Positions 1 to 6,728 of a DNA stretch of 14,435 nt are shown piece after piece (within the stretch, counting starts at the first letter, position 1; every line of letters starts with the position of its first letter). This stretch comes from an uncultured Lachnospiraceae bacterium (GTDB taxonomy: Bacteria > Bacillota > Clostridia > Lachnospirales > Lachnospiraceae). The stretch lies in NCBI GenBank assembly GCA_946549155.1, contig CAMNQN010000067.1:1-14435 (forward strand). Direction: 5' to 3'. Below the pieces are notes generated by a model. It saw nothing but the letters and a program-made list of their open reading frames with translations. It was not told where the DNA came from and did no database searches. A program made the position numbers and the translations under genes.

Positions 1-80
1 AGCCCGGCGCGGCACACCAGCTCCTTTGTCATTTTTTTATATTCTTTCCCATAAATCACCAGAATTTCGTCTCTATTCAT
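1..80 (-). CDS. Start of an unrecognised gene (5' end only; last gene of the thi operon in view)
   Basis: An open frame starts with ATG at 80 and runs off the window edge after 26 codons, beginning MNRDEILVIYGKEYKKM. The start is supported by a very strong purine-rich ribosome binding site, GGGGGAGGG at 85-93, just upstream. It lies 71 bases after the TatD-family stop codon on the same strand, with no clear terminator between them, so it is probably co-transcribed with the thiamin-precursor transport genes. There is too little sequence to name a family: the visible part is a short, charged, soluble N-terminus without signal peptide or membrane segment. A role in cofactor salvage is suggested only by its position. 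Confidence 0.7.
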   Translation of the reverse strand, partial: MNRDEILVIYGKEYKKMTKELVCRAG

Positions 81-151
81 CCTTCCCTCCCCCTTTTCTC
101 CTTACTGCTCTGCGCTCTTTCTTCTTATGACAGCGCCGCCCTTTCCCGGGC

Positions 152-1006
152 TTATGCAAGGAAATCCGCTAAATTCTGTTTCATCCGTCGTTCCAGCTCC
201 CCGAAGGAAAGCCCCTTCCATCCTGCGGCATACTCCATATTTTCCCCGAGAACTCCCGGAATTTCTGTAATTTCCAGCGTCTCCACATTTCTGGCCCAGG
301 CCACCGCGGAAATGCCGTCCGTTTCCACAAACAAACGATTCGGCGGAACCTCCCTTAAAATCCGCTGATATGCAGCCCGCTTTTCCCAAAATTCTCTGTC
401 CGTCTGGCAACGATCCGCCACACTGCCCCCGCAGTCCACCTGACAGCCCGCCTTTCTCTCCCCGGCTTTCCCGGGATCACCTCCACAGACCCTTGCCACA
501 TCCGGTCCCAGGGTAAAATAGCAGCCTTTATCCAGATAAGGCTCCATTTCCCGCTCTGTCCCGGAATACCAGTGAACGCAGATCTTCCCGGGGAAATCCC
601 GAATCACCTCTCCGATGGCCCGCTCCTGCCCCTTCGTGTGAAGAAGTACGGGCTTCCCCAAATCGGCCGCTGTCTGAAGCTGCCGCTCCAGTACCTGCCG
701 CTGAATCGGCAAAGGCACCTGGCACCAGACAGAATCCATCCCAATCTCTCCGACAAAAGCACAGCACTCCAGATATTCCCTGCACGCCTCCACCGAATAA
801 CGTTGCGCATACCAGGGATGAAGGCCAAAGCTGATCAAAAGCTCTTCCCGTTCCATCCAGGGCAAAAGCCGCTCCCATTCCTCCGGTGTTCCCGCCGACA
901 AACAGGTGAAAATTTCCTGGCTCCGGCGAAAATCCAGCTCTGCTTTTTCTTCTCCTTTTCTTTTCCCAGTATACGACAGATGCGCATGGATATCAATCAT
1001 GCGCAT
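152..1006 (-). CDS. TatD-family metal-dependent hydrolase
   Basis: This 284-residue cytosolic protein belongs to the TatD branch of the amidohydrolase superfamily, metal-dependent TIM-barrel hydrolases. Visible metal-binding signatures are DIHAHL at residues 5-10 (the HxH pair), GEIGMD about residue 87-92 (Glu ligand), LHTKG, CVHWYSGT and FVETDG (terminal Asp). The usual ETDxP motif reads ETDGI here. The start at 1006 is chosen because AGAGGG sits 7 bases upstream (1014-1019) and TatD proteins normally begin almost directly with the DxHxH motif. An in-frame ATG at 1057 (or 1063), overlapping thiZ, is the alternative and would add 17-19 charged residues. It follows thiXYZ in the TPP-regulated operon. 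Many TatD proteins are annotated as DNases, but this context suggests a hydrolytic step in salvage of a pyrimidine or thiamin breakdown product (inference). Confidence 0.9.
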   Translation of the reverse strand: MRMIDIHAHLSYTGKRKGEEKAELDFRRSQEIFTCLSAGTPEEWERLLPWMEREELLISFGLHPWYAQRYSVEACREYLECCAFVGEIGMDSVWCQVPLPIQRQVLERQLQTAADLGKPVLLHTKGQERAIGEVIRDFPGKICVHWYSGTEREMEPYLDKGCYFTLGPDVARVCGGDPGKAGERKAGCQVDCGGSVADRCQTDREFWEKRAAYQRILREVPPNRLFVETDGISAVAWARNVETLEITEIPGVLGENMEYAAGWKGLSFGELERRMKQNLADFLA

Positions 1007-1013
1007 CTGCTTT

Positions 1014-1019
1014 CCCTCT
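1014..1019 (-). promoter_or_regulatory. Ribosome binding site deciding the TatD-family start
   Basis: AGAGGG lies 7 bases before the ATG at 1006. The weaker alternative, AAAGGA before the ATG at 1057, would make the gene overlap thiZ by 17 bases. Confidence 0.5.
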
Positions 1020-1040
1020 TTTTCTATCCGGGAAATCCAT

Positions 1041-1796
1041 TCATTCCTCTTTTTCATTGCCATTCCTTTGCTTCTCTTTGATAATTCTGTGAATCTTCAG
1101 TCTCATTTCGCCCTGCCCGTACAGCCATTCCCTGGTTCTGTTTTTTTCTGTGATTCGGATTTCCTCCCGGATTCCCTCCCCGGGTGCTCCCAGAATCAAA
1201 ATCCGATCCGACAGGTAAATAGCCTCGTCGGTATCATGGGTCACCAGCAAAATCGTTTTTTTCAGGCTGCTGCTCAAATTTGCCAGCCAATCCTGCATAT
1301 CGCCCCGGGTGATCACATCCAGCGCGCCGAAGGGCTCGTCCAGCAGATAGATTCCCGCTTCACACAGAGTGGTTCTCAAAAATGCTGCACGCTGGCGCAT
1401 TCCGCCGGAAAGCTCCCCCGGATACTTATTCTCACATCCCTGCAGCCCAAATCGGGCCATCTGCGCCCTGGCCTGCTCCTTCATCTGCGCTTTTCTGTGA
1501 TGGATTTCTCCATACAGACACACATTATCCAAAATCGTTTTCCAGGGAAGCAGCAGATCATTCTGGGGCATATAGGCAAAGGAACCGGAAATCTCCTTCT
1601 TTTCCTCCCCATCGATCAGGATCTCACCGCCCAGGGGCTGCAGGATCCCCGCCAACACATTGAGCAGGGTGGATTTTCCACAGCCGGAGGGCCCCAGGAT
1701 ACTGACAAATTCCCCATCCTCCACCGAAAAAGAAAGATTTCGGAGAATCTGCTGATCCGTGTAGGAAAAACTTAACTGCCTTACTTCCAATCTCAT
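1041..1796 (-). CDS. thiZ: ABC transporter ATPase for thiamin precursor uptake (ThiZ-like)
   Basis: This 251-residue peripheral membrane ATPase powers the ThiXYZ importer. All motifs of an active SsuB/TauB/ThiZ-type ATPase are present in order: Walker A GPSGCGKST near residues 35-43, Q-loop MPQNDLLLPW near 75-84, signature LSGGMRQR near 129-136, Walker B IYLLDEP near 149-155, D-loop GALD and H-loop VTHD near 185-188. The MPQxDxLLPW Q-loop is typical of the nitrate/sulfonate/pyrimidine importer group. The ATG at 1796 is preceded by AAAGGA at a slightly long spacing. It lies 64 bases after thiY and just ahead of the TatD-family gene. Pyrimidine (HMP-like) specificity is inferred from the riboswitch and the NMT1-type binding protein, because the ATPase itself does not show substrate. 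Confidence 0.93.
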   Translation of the reverse strand: MRLEVRQLSFSYTDQQILRNLSFSVEDGEFVSILGPSGCGKSTLLNVLAGILQPLGGEILIDGEEKKEISGSFAYMPQNDLLLPWKTILDNVCLYGEIHHRKAQMKEQARAQMARFGLQGCENKYPGELSGGMRQRAAFLRTTLCEAGIYLLDEPFGALDVITRGDMQDWLANLSSSLKKTILLVTHDTDEAIYLSDRILILGAPGEGIREEIRITEKNRTREWLYGQGEMRLKIHRIIKEKQRNGNEKEE

Positions 1797-1860
1797 GGGC
1801 CCAATCCTTTCTTTTTATAACGAAATGCTCTCTGCGTTTCCCTGGAAATTCCACAGCCGT

Positions 1861-2850
1861 TTACTGCGGCAAAAATTCGTTGGTATAGCAATCCGCAGCC
1901 GGAATCGCAGCCTCAATCACACCGTATTCCTGAAGAAAACCAGTGTAATTATCCCACACCTCATCCTTCATAACGCCCCAGCGATCTGTACCCTCCATAA
2001 ACTTCTCCGCCAGATAGTTCTGGGAAACTTTCAGCATTTCCACATCGTAATCCGGCGCATGGGAAGCAAGGATCTGCGCCGCGCTGTCCGGGTCAGCGAT
2101 GGTATCCTCATAGCCCTTCGCCGTGGCCCGCAGGAACGCAGATACCATCTCCGGATCAGATTCGATAACCGCATCACTGGTAATAATAATCGGTGTATAA
2201 TAGTCCAGCCGTTCATCCAGCTGGCGCAGCTCCATATAATTGAGGGCCTGGCCATTCCTATCCGCAATCACACAATCCCACCCCTCAAAAAACCACATTA
2301 GATCACAGCTCTTCCCCAGCGCCTCAAAGCCGCTTCCGTCAGAAATCACCATATTTAATTTAGAAAAATCTTTTCCTGCCCGGGTCATGCAGGCTTCCAG
2401 CACCGCAGATTCTCCGGGACCGCCCCAGCCTGCATAAGTCTTTCCCTCAAAATCCGCCGGAGACTCAATTCCGCTGTCTGCCAGGCTCACAAAACCAGAA
2501 GTATTGTGCTGAATAACAGTAGCCACCGCCTTGATCGGCAGCGGATCCTGCGCTGTAAGTGCAATCGTCACATCCTCCTGATAACTGATGCCAAAGGTAC
2601 CCTTTTGCTGGGCCACCAGCGTGGCCGTAGCTCCGTCGGTGGGTTCGATGATCTCCACATCCAGCCCCTCCTCCTCATAATAGCCCTTATCCAGCGCCAC
2701 ATACATCCCGGTGTGGTTCGTGTTAGGCACATAGTCCAAAATCACCGTAACCTTTTTCAGCGCGTCCTCCGCGAAAGACATTGTTCCCATTCCCTCTGTC
2801 ATCACCACAGCCGCCAAAAGGGCCGCTCCCATTTTCCATATTTTTTTCAT
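1861..2850 (-). CDS. thiY: NMT1/THI5-like substrate-binding protein for thiamin pyrimidine precursor (ThiY-like)
   Basis: This 329-residue extracytoplasmic binding protein delivers a thiamin precursor, probably hydroxymethylpyrimidine (HMP) or formylaminopyrimidine, to the ThiX/ThiZ transporter. The N-terminus is a signal peptide: basic MKKIWK, a hydrophobic stretch to about residue 22, and a signal-peptidase-I-like site SFA|ED after residue 27. The mature start reads KKVTVILDYVPNTNHTGMY, the hallmark of the NMT1/THI5 family, followed by LDKGYYEEEGLDVEI and a Gly-rich GWGGPGES segment. The ATG at 2850 is selected because AGAGG (2858-2862) lies 7 bases upstream. The open frame extends further but without a good start. 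Unusually for a Gram-positive binding protein there is no lipobox cysteine. The gene is 68 bases downstream of thiX, behind a small GC-rich hairpin. Confidence 0.93.
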   Translation of the reverse strand: MKKIWKMGAALLAAVVMTEGMGTMSFAEDALKKVTVILDYVPNTNHTGMYVALDKGYYEEEGLDVEIIEPTDGATATLVAQQKGTFGISYQEDVTIALTAQDPLPIKAVATVIQHNTSGFVSLADSGIESPADFEGKTYAGWGGPGESAVLEACMTRAGKDFSKLNMVISDGSGFEALGKSCDLMWFFEGWDCVIADRNGQALNYMELRQLDERLDYYTPIIITSDAVIESDPEMVSAFLRATAKGYEDTIADPDSAAQILASHAPDYDVEMLKVSQNYLAEKFMEGTDRWGVMKDEVWDNYTGFLQEYGVIEAAIPAADCYTNEFLPQ

Positions 2851-2898
2851 GTTCATTCCTCTTTTCTTTCTCTGTTCATTCTTTTCTTCTCTATATAT

Positions 2899-2915
2899 AA
2901 ACCCGGCCGGGGTTT
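2899..2915 (-). other. Intercistronic hairpin between thiX and thiY
   Basis: AAACCC and GGGTTT form a 6-bp stem around a 5-base GC-rich loop, starting 3 bases after the thiX stop codon. On the transcribed minus strand the hairpin is followed by ATATATAG rather than a T-run, so it is more likely an mRNA-stabilising or processing element than a full terminator. This is common ahead of binding-protein genes that need higher expression than the permease (inference). On the plus strand the same stem is followed by T residues. Confidence 0.45.
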
Positions 2916-2918
2916 TTT

Positions 2919-3671
2919 CTATCTCTTTCTGATGCCCGGAGTAAACATCCATCCAAACAATTTCACCAAGCCATTCATCATAAGGCTCAGCAAAATAATC
3001 ATTACAACACAGGCGAATACCTTGTCCAGCATATAGCCGTTTTTCGCCCGGATCAGATAATACCCCAGCCCTCCCTGGGAGGCAATCCACTCTCCCACCA
3101 CCGCGCCGCTGATGCTGTAGGTAGCCGCCACCTTCAGCCCGGACAGCAGGGAAATCATAGCGGAAGGGATCTTGACAATCCAGTACAATTGCAGCCTGGA
3201 ACCTCCGTAGGTACGCACCAGATTCAGATACCCCTCCTCCATTTGTCCCAATCCGTCACTGAAGCTCACCACGATAGGAAAAAAACACATCAGTACCACC
3301 GTCAGAATCTTGGGTGCATAGCCAAACCCCATATAAATAATAAAAATCGGAGCCAGAACAATCACTGGCACGGTCTGAGTCACCACCAGAATCGGATAGA
3401 TGCACTTCTTAAACGCAGGCATAGCATCAATCAGAATCCCCATCAGAATCCCCACCACAAAAGAAATCCCCATCCCCACCAGGGCCTCCATCACAGTGAT
3501 CCCCCCGTGGTACATCAGCGTAGGAAACTCCTGCACGAAGGTTTTCAACGTATCACTGGGGGCTGGCAAGACATACAGCGGAATCCCCGCAAACCAAACC
3601 ACCAGCTCCCAAAGCAGCAGCAGCGCCCCAATCACCAGAACCGGAGCCGCCGTATTCATCCATTTTTTCAT
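2919..3671 (-). CDS. thiX: ABC transporter permease for thiamin precursor uptake (ThiX-like)
   Basis: This 250-residue inner-membrane permease of the SsuC/TauC/ThiX type has about six hydrophobic segments, the first at residues 9-30. The conserved cytoplasmic coupling (EAA-like) loop is visible as LVRTYGGSRLQLYWIVKIPS followed by the Gly-Leu of SGLKVA, the part that docks on ThiZ. The ATG at 3671 is chosen over an upstream in-frame start at 3815 because AGAGGAAG lies just before it, the upstream 48 residues are hydrophilic and unlike the family, and the 3815 start would fall inside the riboswitch terminator stem (3798-3821). It is the first gene of the TPP-controlled operon and is followed 68 bases later by thiY. 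The family is clear; the substrate is inferred from context. Confidence 0.93.
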   Translation of the reverse strand: MKKWMNTAAPVLVIGALLLLWELVVWFAGIPLYVLPAPSDTLKTFVQEFPTLMYHGGITVMEALVGMGISFVVGILMGILIDAMPAFKKCIYPILVVTQTVPVIVLAPIFIIYMGFGYAPKILTVVLMCFFPIVVSFSDGLGQMEEGYLNLVRTYGGSRLQLYWIVKIPSAMISLLSGLKVAATYSISGAVVGEWIASQGGLGYYLIRAKNGYMLDKVFACVVMIILLSLMMNGLVKLFGWMFTPGIRKR

Positions 3672-3792
3672 TCTCCCGCTTCCTCTCCCGTACCAACCAT
3701 GCCAACAATTCCGCAGGCGCCCATACCCGAAATGCGCAATCATTACCGAAGAATTATTCCCATACCGAGAGCAGCACTCCCCGTATCCAATC

Positions 3793-3821
3793 AAAAAAAG
3801 TCCATGCAGACGCACAGACTT
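3793..3821 (-). terminator. Intrinsic terminator of the TPP riboswitch expression platform
   Basis: On the minus strand AAGTCTGTGC (3821-3812) pairs with GCATGGACTT (3807-3798) in a 10-bp stem including two G-T pairs, with a 4-base GTCT loop. It is followed directly by seven T residues (3799-3793, sharing none with the stem). It lies 28 bases downstream of the TPP aptamer and 122 bases before the thiX start, the normal place for a transcription-attenuating expression platform. Confidence 0.85.
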
Positions 3822-3848
3822 CTATCCTCACAACCATCGTCCTATTTT

Positions 3849-3925
3849 CCTGCGCCAGCATTATCTGTATCAGGTTCAAAGGGTCAAAACCGTTCGGTTT
3901 ACTCTCAGGCTGCGAAGCCTCCCCG
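3849..3925 (-). ncRNA. TPP riboswitch (THI element) controlling the thiXYZ operon
   Basis: The minus strand contains the TPP aptamer signature in order: P2 5' strand GGGG, P3 hairpin AGGCT-TCGC-AGCCT, the pyrimidine-sensing CTGAGAG, an optional small helix AAACCG/CGGTTT, the P2 3' strand ACCC, then TTTGAACCTGATA, CAG-ATAATG-CTG (P5 with the pyrophosphate-sensing bulge) and GCGCAGG closing P4 (CCTG with CAGG). I do not see a strong P1. When TPP is bound, the downstream terminator should form and thiXYZ should be off. The GCGCAG at 3855-3850 can instead pair with CTGTGC in the 5' arm of the terminator, giving a plausible antiterminator. Confidence 0.96.
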
Positions 3926-3940
3926 TTTTTACTGAAGTAC

Positions 3941-3969
3941 ATTATACTACAGTTTCCGTCATTCTACAA
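3941..3969 (-). promoter_or_regulatory. Sigma-A-type promoter of the thi operon
   Basis: A perfect -10 hexamer TATAAT occupies 3946-3941 on the minus strand, with TTGTAG at 3969-3964 as a weak -35 at a 17-base spacing. The predicted start, near 3934, is just ahead of the TPP aptamer. The -35 lies only 10 bases after the histidine kinase stop codon. Confidence 0.65.
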
Positions 3970-3979
3970 GAGCCAATTT

Positions 3980-5083
3980 CTACGAAGTAGTGTACTGGTG
4001 TAATGTCTCACCCACTTCCTCCTTTTTTATCACCGGCAAAGTAATTTCTACATTAGTTCCCACATTCTCCGTAGAATAAATTCTCAGACCATATTCCTTT
4101 CCATAAGCCAGATGGATGCGTTCATTTACATTGACGATTCCTATCCGCATCCCGCTCTCCTGTCTCTCCTGTGTATCTGCTCCCCGTCTGAGAATATCGT
4201 TGATCCGTGCCAGTTTTTTTGCTTCTATCCCCAATCCATCATCAAGCACCTGGATAATAAGACGGGTGTTTGTGCGGTAAGCCTTTATCGTTAATATTCC
4301 TTTTCCAAATTTTTGTTCCAGGCCATGATGGATCGCATTTTCCACAATAGGCTGAATCAGCAACTTAGGGATGAGACAGTCCAGCGTATCCCCGTCTATT
4401 TTTTCTATTTTCTCAAATTTATTGTTGAACCGGCACTGCTGGATCAGCAGATAATTCTCGATATTTTTTAATTCGCTGGAAAACGGCACAGTATTTCCCT
4501 CATTGCTGATGCTGTAACGGAAAAGGTTTGCCAGCGCCTCTGTCATCCTCTCGATTTCCCAGTTTCCGTACACCATAGCCTGACCTCGAATAGATTCCAG
4601 CGTGTTGTAAAGAAAATGAGGATTGATCTGACTCTGCAGGGCATCCAATTCCGCCTGCTTTTTCATAAGAATAGCCCTGGATTCCCGCGCCGCCAGCTCT
4701 TCCAGCGTAGATAGCAAAGAATTTAAATCCTGATATAAGCCAAACAGTTCATCCTTTTCTCCCACATCCGGCTGCTGGATTTCCTTTGTCCCTGTGGCGA
4801 TCCCGTGAATCACCTTTTCTATATCCACCCAAGGCTTGTAAATCTTTCGGCAAAAATGATGGAAGTTATACAGAAAAATCATCAGCTGTACCAGCAACGC
4901 CAAGAAAAATACCAGCTCTATTTCCGGCTCTCCCCAACGGTTTCCTCTCCTGCACCAGACAAACAGCGCCGTTTCTAAAACAACGGGCAATACCAGTCCT
5001 GCAAATCCGTGTCTTATCATCAGCCGCAGCAAATGCTTTCGCAGTACCAGCTTTTTTTCCATTCGATTCTTTATTCTTTCCAT
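3980..5083 (-). CDS. YesM-like sensor histidine kinase with a minimal sensor region
   Basis: This 367-residue membrane kinase of the His_kinase/YesM family should phosphorylate the adjacent YesN-like regulator. Two hydrophobic helices lie at about residues 26-44 and 57-74, separated by only about 10 residues. A HAMP-like linker (76-130) with KxxELFGLYQDLN follows, then a coiled segment and the phosphoacceptor motif QSQINPHFLYN with His156. The ATPase domain shows N-box QPIVENAIHHGL (Asn249), G-box DDGLGI at 281-286 and a second glycine motif GIVNVNERI. YesM kinases normally carry a large extracytoplasmic Cache-type domain between the helices, and it is absent here. The ATG at 5083 has AGAGG upstream, and the gene follows the regulator stop by 11 bases. 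The kinase may sense through a partner protein, the membrane, or a cytosolic cue (inference). Confidence 0.93.
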   Translation of the reverse strand: MERIKNRMEKKLVLRKHLLRLMIRHGFAGLVLPVVLETALFVWCRRGNRWGEPEIELVFFLALLVQLMIFLYNFHHFCRKIYKPWVDIEKVIHGIATGTKEIQQPDVGEKDELFGLYQDLNSLLSTLEELAARESRAILMKKQAELDALQSQINPHFLYNTLESIRGQAMVYGNWEIERMTEALANLFRYSISNEGNTVPFSSELKNIENYLLIQQCRFNNKFEKIEKIDGDTLDCLIPKLLIQPIVENAIHHGLEQKFGKGILTIKAYRTNTRLIIQVLDDGLGIEAKKLARINDILRRGADTQERQESGMRIGIVNVNERIHLAYGKEYGLRIYSTENVGTNVEITLPVIKKEEVGETLHQYTTS

Positions 5084-5094
5084 CTCTCATCCTC

Positions 5095-6714
5095 TTAAGA
5101 AAATAGCTTCCGATACTGCGCCGGCGAGAGTCCGGTGGCCTTTTTAAATAATTTGCTGAAATATTTCGGATCTTTATAACCCACCATGTAGCCCACCTCA
5201 TTCACTCGGTTACGCACATCCTTCAACAGAGCCTCTGCTACTTCCACGCGATATCCGGACAGATACTCACTGTAGTTCATTCCCGTTTCTTTTTTAAAAA
5301 ACTCTCCGAAATACTTCGGATTCAAGCCAACCTCGTCCGCCAGTGTTTTTAAAGTGATGTCCTCCTTGTAATGCTCTGAAATGTACTGCCGCACTATCTC
5401 AATCACCCGATCGTTTTTGCTCTTTGCGCTGGTTTCATAATTGTTTCTCGCCAGTATAAACACCCGGTTCAAGCAGCGCTCAACCTGCTGCACCTGGTAG
5501 CAGGTTTCCAACTCCCTTACCGCCCGCTCCCATTCCCCGGCCAGCTGCTCTGCGTATACTCCGCTCTGCCGCAATGTATTTATAAATATGGATAATACTT
5601 CCAGTGCAATCTCAATGACCAACAACGGCGAATATTTCGGATTTTCCAAAATTTTTTCAAACAGCCGATGAATATATATAGCCAGTCCGTCCGTATCAAA
5701 ATTTTTTGCGTAACACTCCACCATTTTTATTTCTTCAACGGTAAATACCGCTGCAATATTCGTTATCTCATAACAATAACGACTTGCCTCAATCATTTTT
5801 CCGCATCCCATGGAAAGACGCAAATACAGGCCGTCCCTGGCTGACTCCCAGGATTTTGGCAGCTCCTCCAAACAGCCAGCCTGACAGCCCGCTCCTATGG
5901 TCAGCTCATATCCCAGCTCCAGCTTTTGGTCATCATTTATCTTTTTCCGCAGCTGTTCCAGCGTTTTCCTGACTGTTTTCTGCTGATTATCCGCATAGTT
6001 CAGTATCTGTAAAAGCTGCTGCCCCTTGTAAAATGTAAAGGTCTCAAAGCAGATTTTTTCAAATTCCTCAGTAAAATACCGACACAGGCTATTTAGCATT
6101 ACCCCATTTACCTCATGGTTTTCCAACCACTCATGTTTCTTATCCAACTGATATAAAATAACCCGGAACCACCCCTCCTCAAAACTGCACCCATACTGCT
6201 GATTCAGTTCCTGCAGGGAAAGCGCCTCTTCCCCCAGGCTGTTATCGAAAAGCCTGCGAAAATACTGCTCTCTGAGCTGTCGAAGGCTCAGATCCAGCTT
6301 GGACTTCAACTCCAGCTTCTGCGTTTCTTCCCTCTCCGTAGTAAAAATTCTTTCTTTTATTTTCTTTAAGAAAAACAGCAGTTCATCCTGTTTGATCGGC
6401 TTCAGTATATAGCCTAAAGCTCCATACTTCAGCGCTTCGCGGGCATATCCAAAATCACTATGTCCGCTGATAATAATAAACTGGGCGGCTATTCCCAGTC
6501 CTTGTACACGTTTAATCAGCTCTACCCCGTCAAACCCCGGCATACGAATATCGGTCAGCACCAGCTCCGGTTTTTCTTCCTGTATCCGCCGTATTGCATC
6601 ATAGCCGTCATAAGATTCTCCAATAATTTGAAACCCAAGTCCTTCCCAGTCAATGATTTTTCGGATTAGCTGGCAAATCCAGATTTCATCATCTACAATC
6701 CAAACACGGATCAT
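5095..6714 (-). CDS. YesN-like response regulator with AraC-type DNA-binding domain
   Basis: This 539-residue cytosolic transcription factor has an N-terminal receiver domain of about 120 residues, with acidic pair D8/D9, phosphoacceptor D55 in LVLTDIRMPGFDG, a switch Ser in IIISGHSD and conserved K105 in YILKPIK. A long middle region (about 120-430) without obvious motifs is typical of YesN proteins. The C-terminal AraC-type double helix-turn-helix (about 435-539) reads ITLKTLADEVGLNPKYFGEFFKKETG, then VGYMVGYKDPKYFSKLFKKATG and SPAQYRK. The start at 6714 is fixed by a perfect AGGAGG 6 bases upstream. An ATG at 6732 overlapping the previous stop is less likely because it lies inside that site. 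Its partner kinase follows directly. It probably activates the GRE/transporter operon, though no binding site can be identified since the operon promoter is outside the window. Confidence 0.95.
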   Translation of the reverse strand: MIRVWIVDDEIWICQLIRKIIDWEGLGFQIIGESYDGYDAIRRIQEEKPELVLTDIRMPGFDGVELIKRVQGLGIAAQFIIISGHSDFGYAREALKYGALGYILKPIKQDELLFFLKKIKERIFTTEREETQKLELKSKLDLSLRQLREQYFRRLFDNSLGEEALSLQELNQQYGCSFEEGWFRVILYQLDKKHEWLENHEVNGVMLNSLCRYFTEEFEKICFETFTFYKGQQLLQILNYADNQQKTVRKTLEQLRKKINDDQKLELGYELTIGAGCQAGCLEELPKSWESARDGLYLRLSMGCGKMIEASRYCYEITNIAAVFTVEEIKMVECYAKNFDTDGLAIYIHRLFEKILENPKYSPLLVIEIALEVLSIFINTLRQSGVYAEQLAGEWERAVRELETCYQVQQVERCLNRVFILARNNYETSAKSKNDRVIEIVRQYISEHYKEDITLKTLADEVGLNPKYFGEFFKKETGMNYSEYLSGYRVEVAEALLKDVRNRVNEVGYMVGYKDPKYFSKLFKKATGLSPAQYRKLFS

Positions 6715-6720
6715 GCAATT

Positions 6721-6726
6721 CCTCCT
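6721..6726 (-). promoter_or_regulatory. Ribosome binding site deciding the response regulator start
   Basis: A perfect AGGAGG lies 6 bases before the ATG at 6714. The alternative ATG at 6732 is immediately upstream of this site and has no good site of its own. Confidence 0.8.
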
Positions 6727-6728
6727 TA

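Noticed and set aside
906..1775. 289-codon plus-strand open frame (and the 572-1081 frame)
   Set aside because: They are antisense shadows of the TatD-family and thiZ genes, with no recognisable domain and no start signal.
2899..2918. Plus-strand terminator-like hairpin with a T-run
   Set aside because: No plus-strand gene reads into it. It is kept only as a minus-strand intercistronic hairpin.
3189..3935. 248-codon plus-strand open frame rich in His, Gln and Pro
   Set aside because: It is antisense to the thiX permease and the TPP riboswitch. Its biased composition is what the reverse complement of a hydrophobic gene gives, and it has no ribosome binding site.
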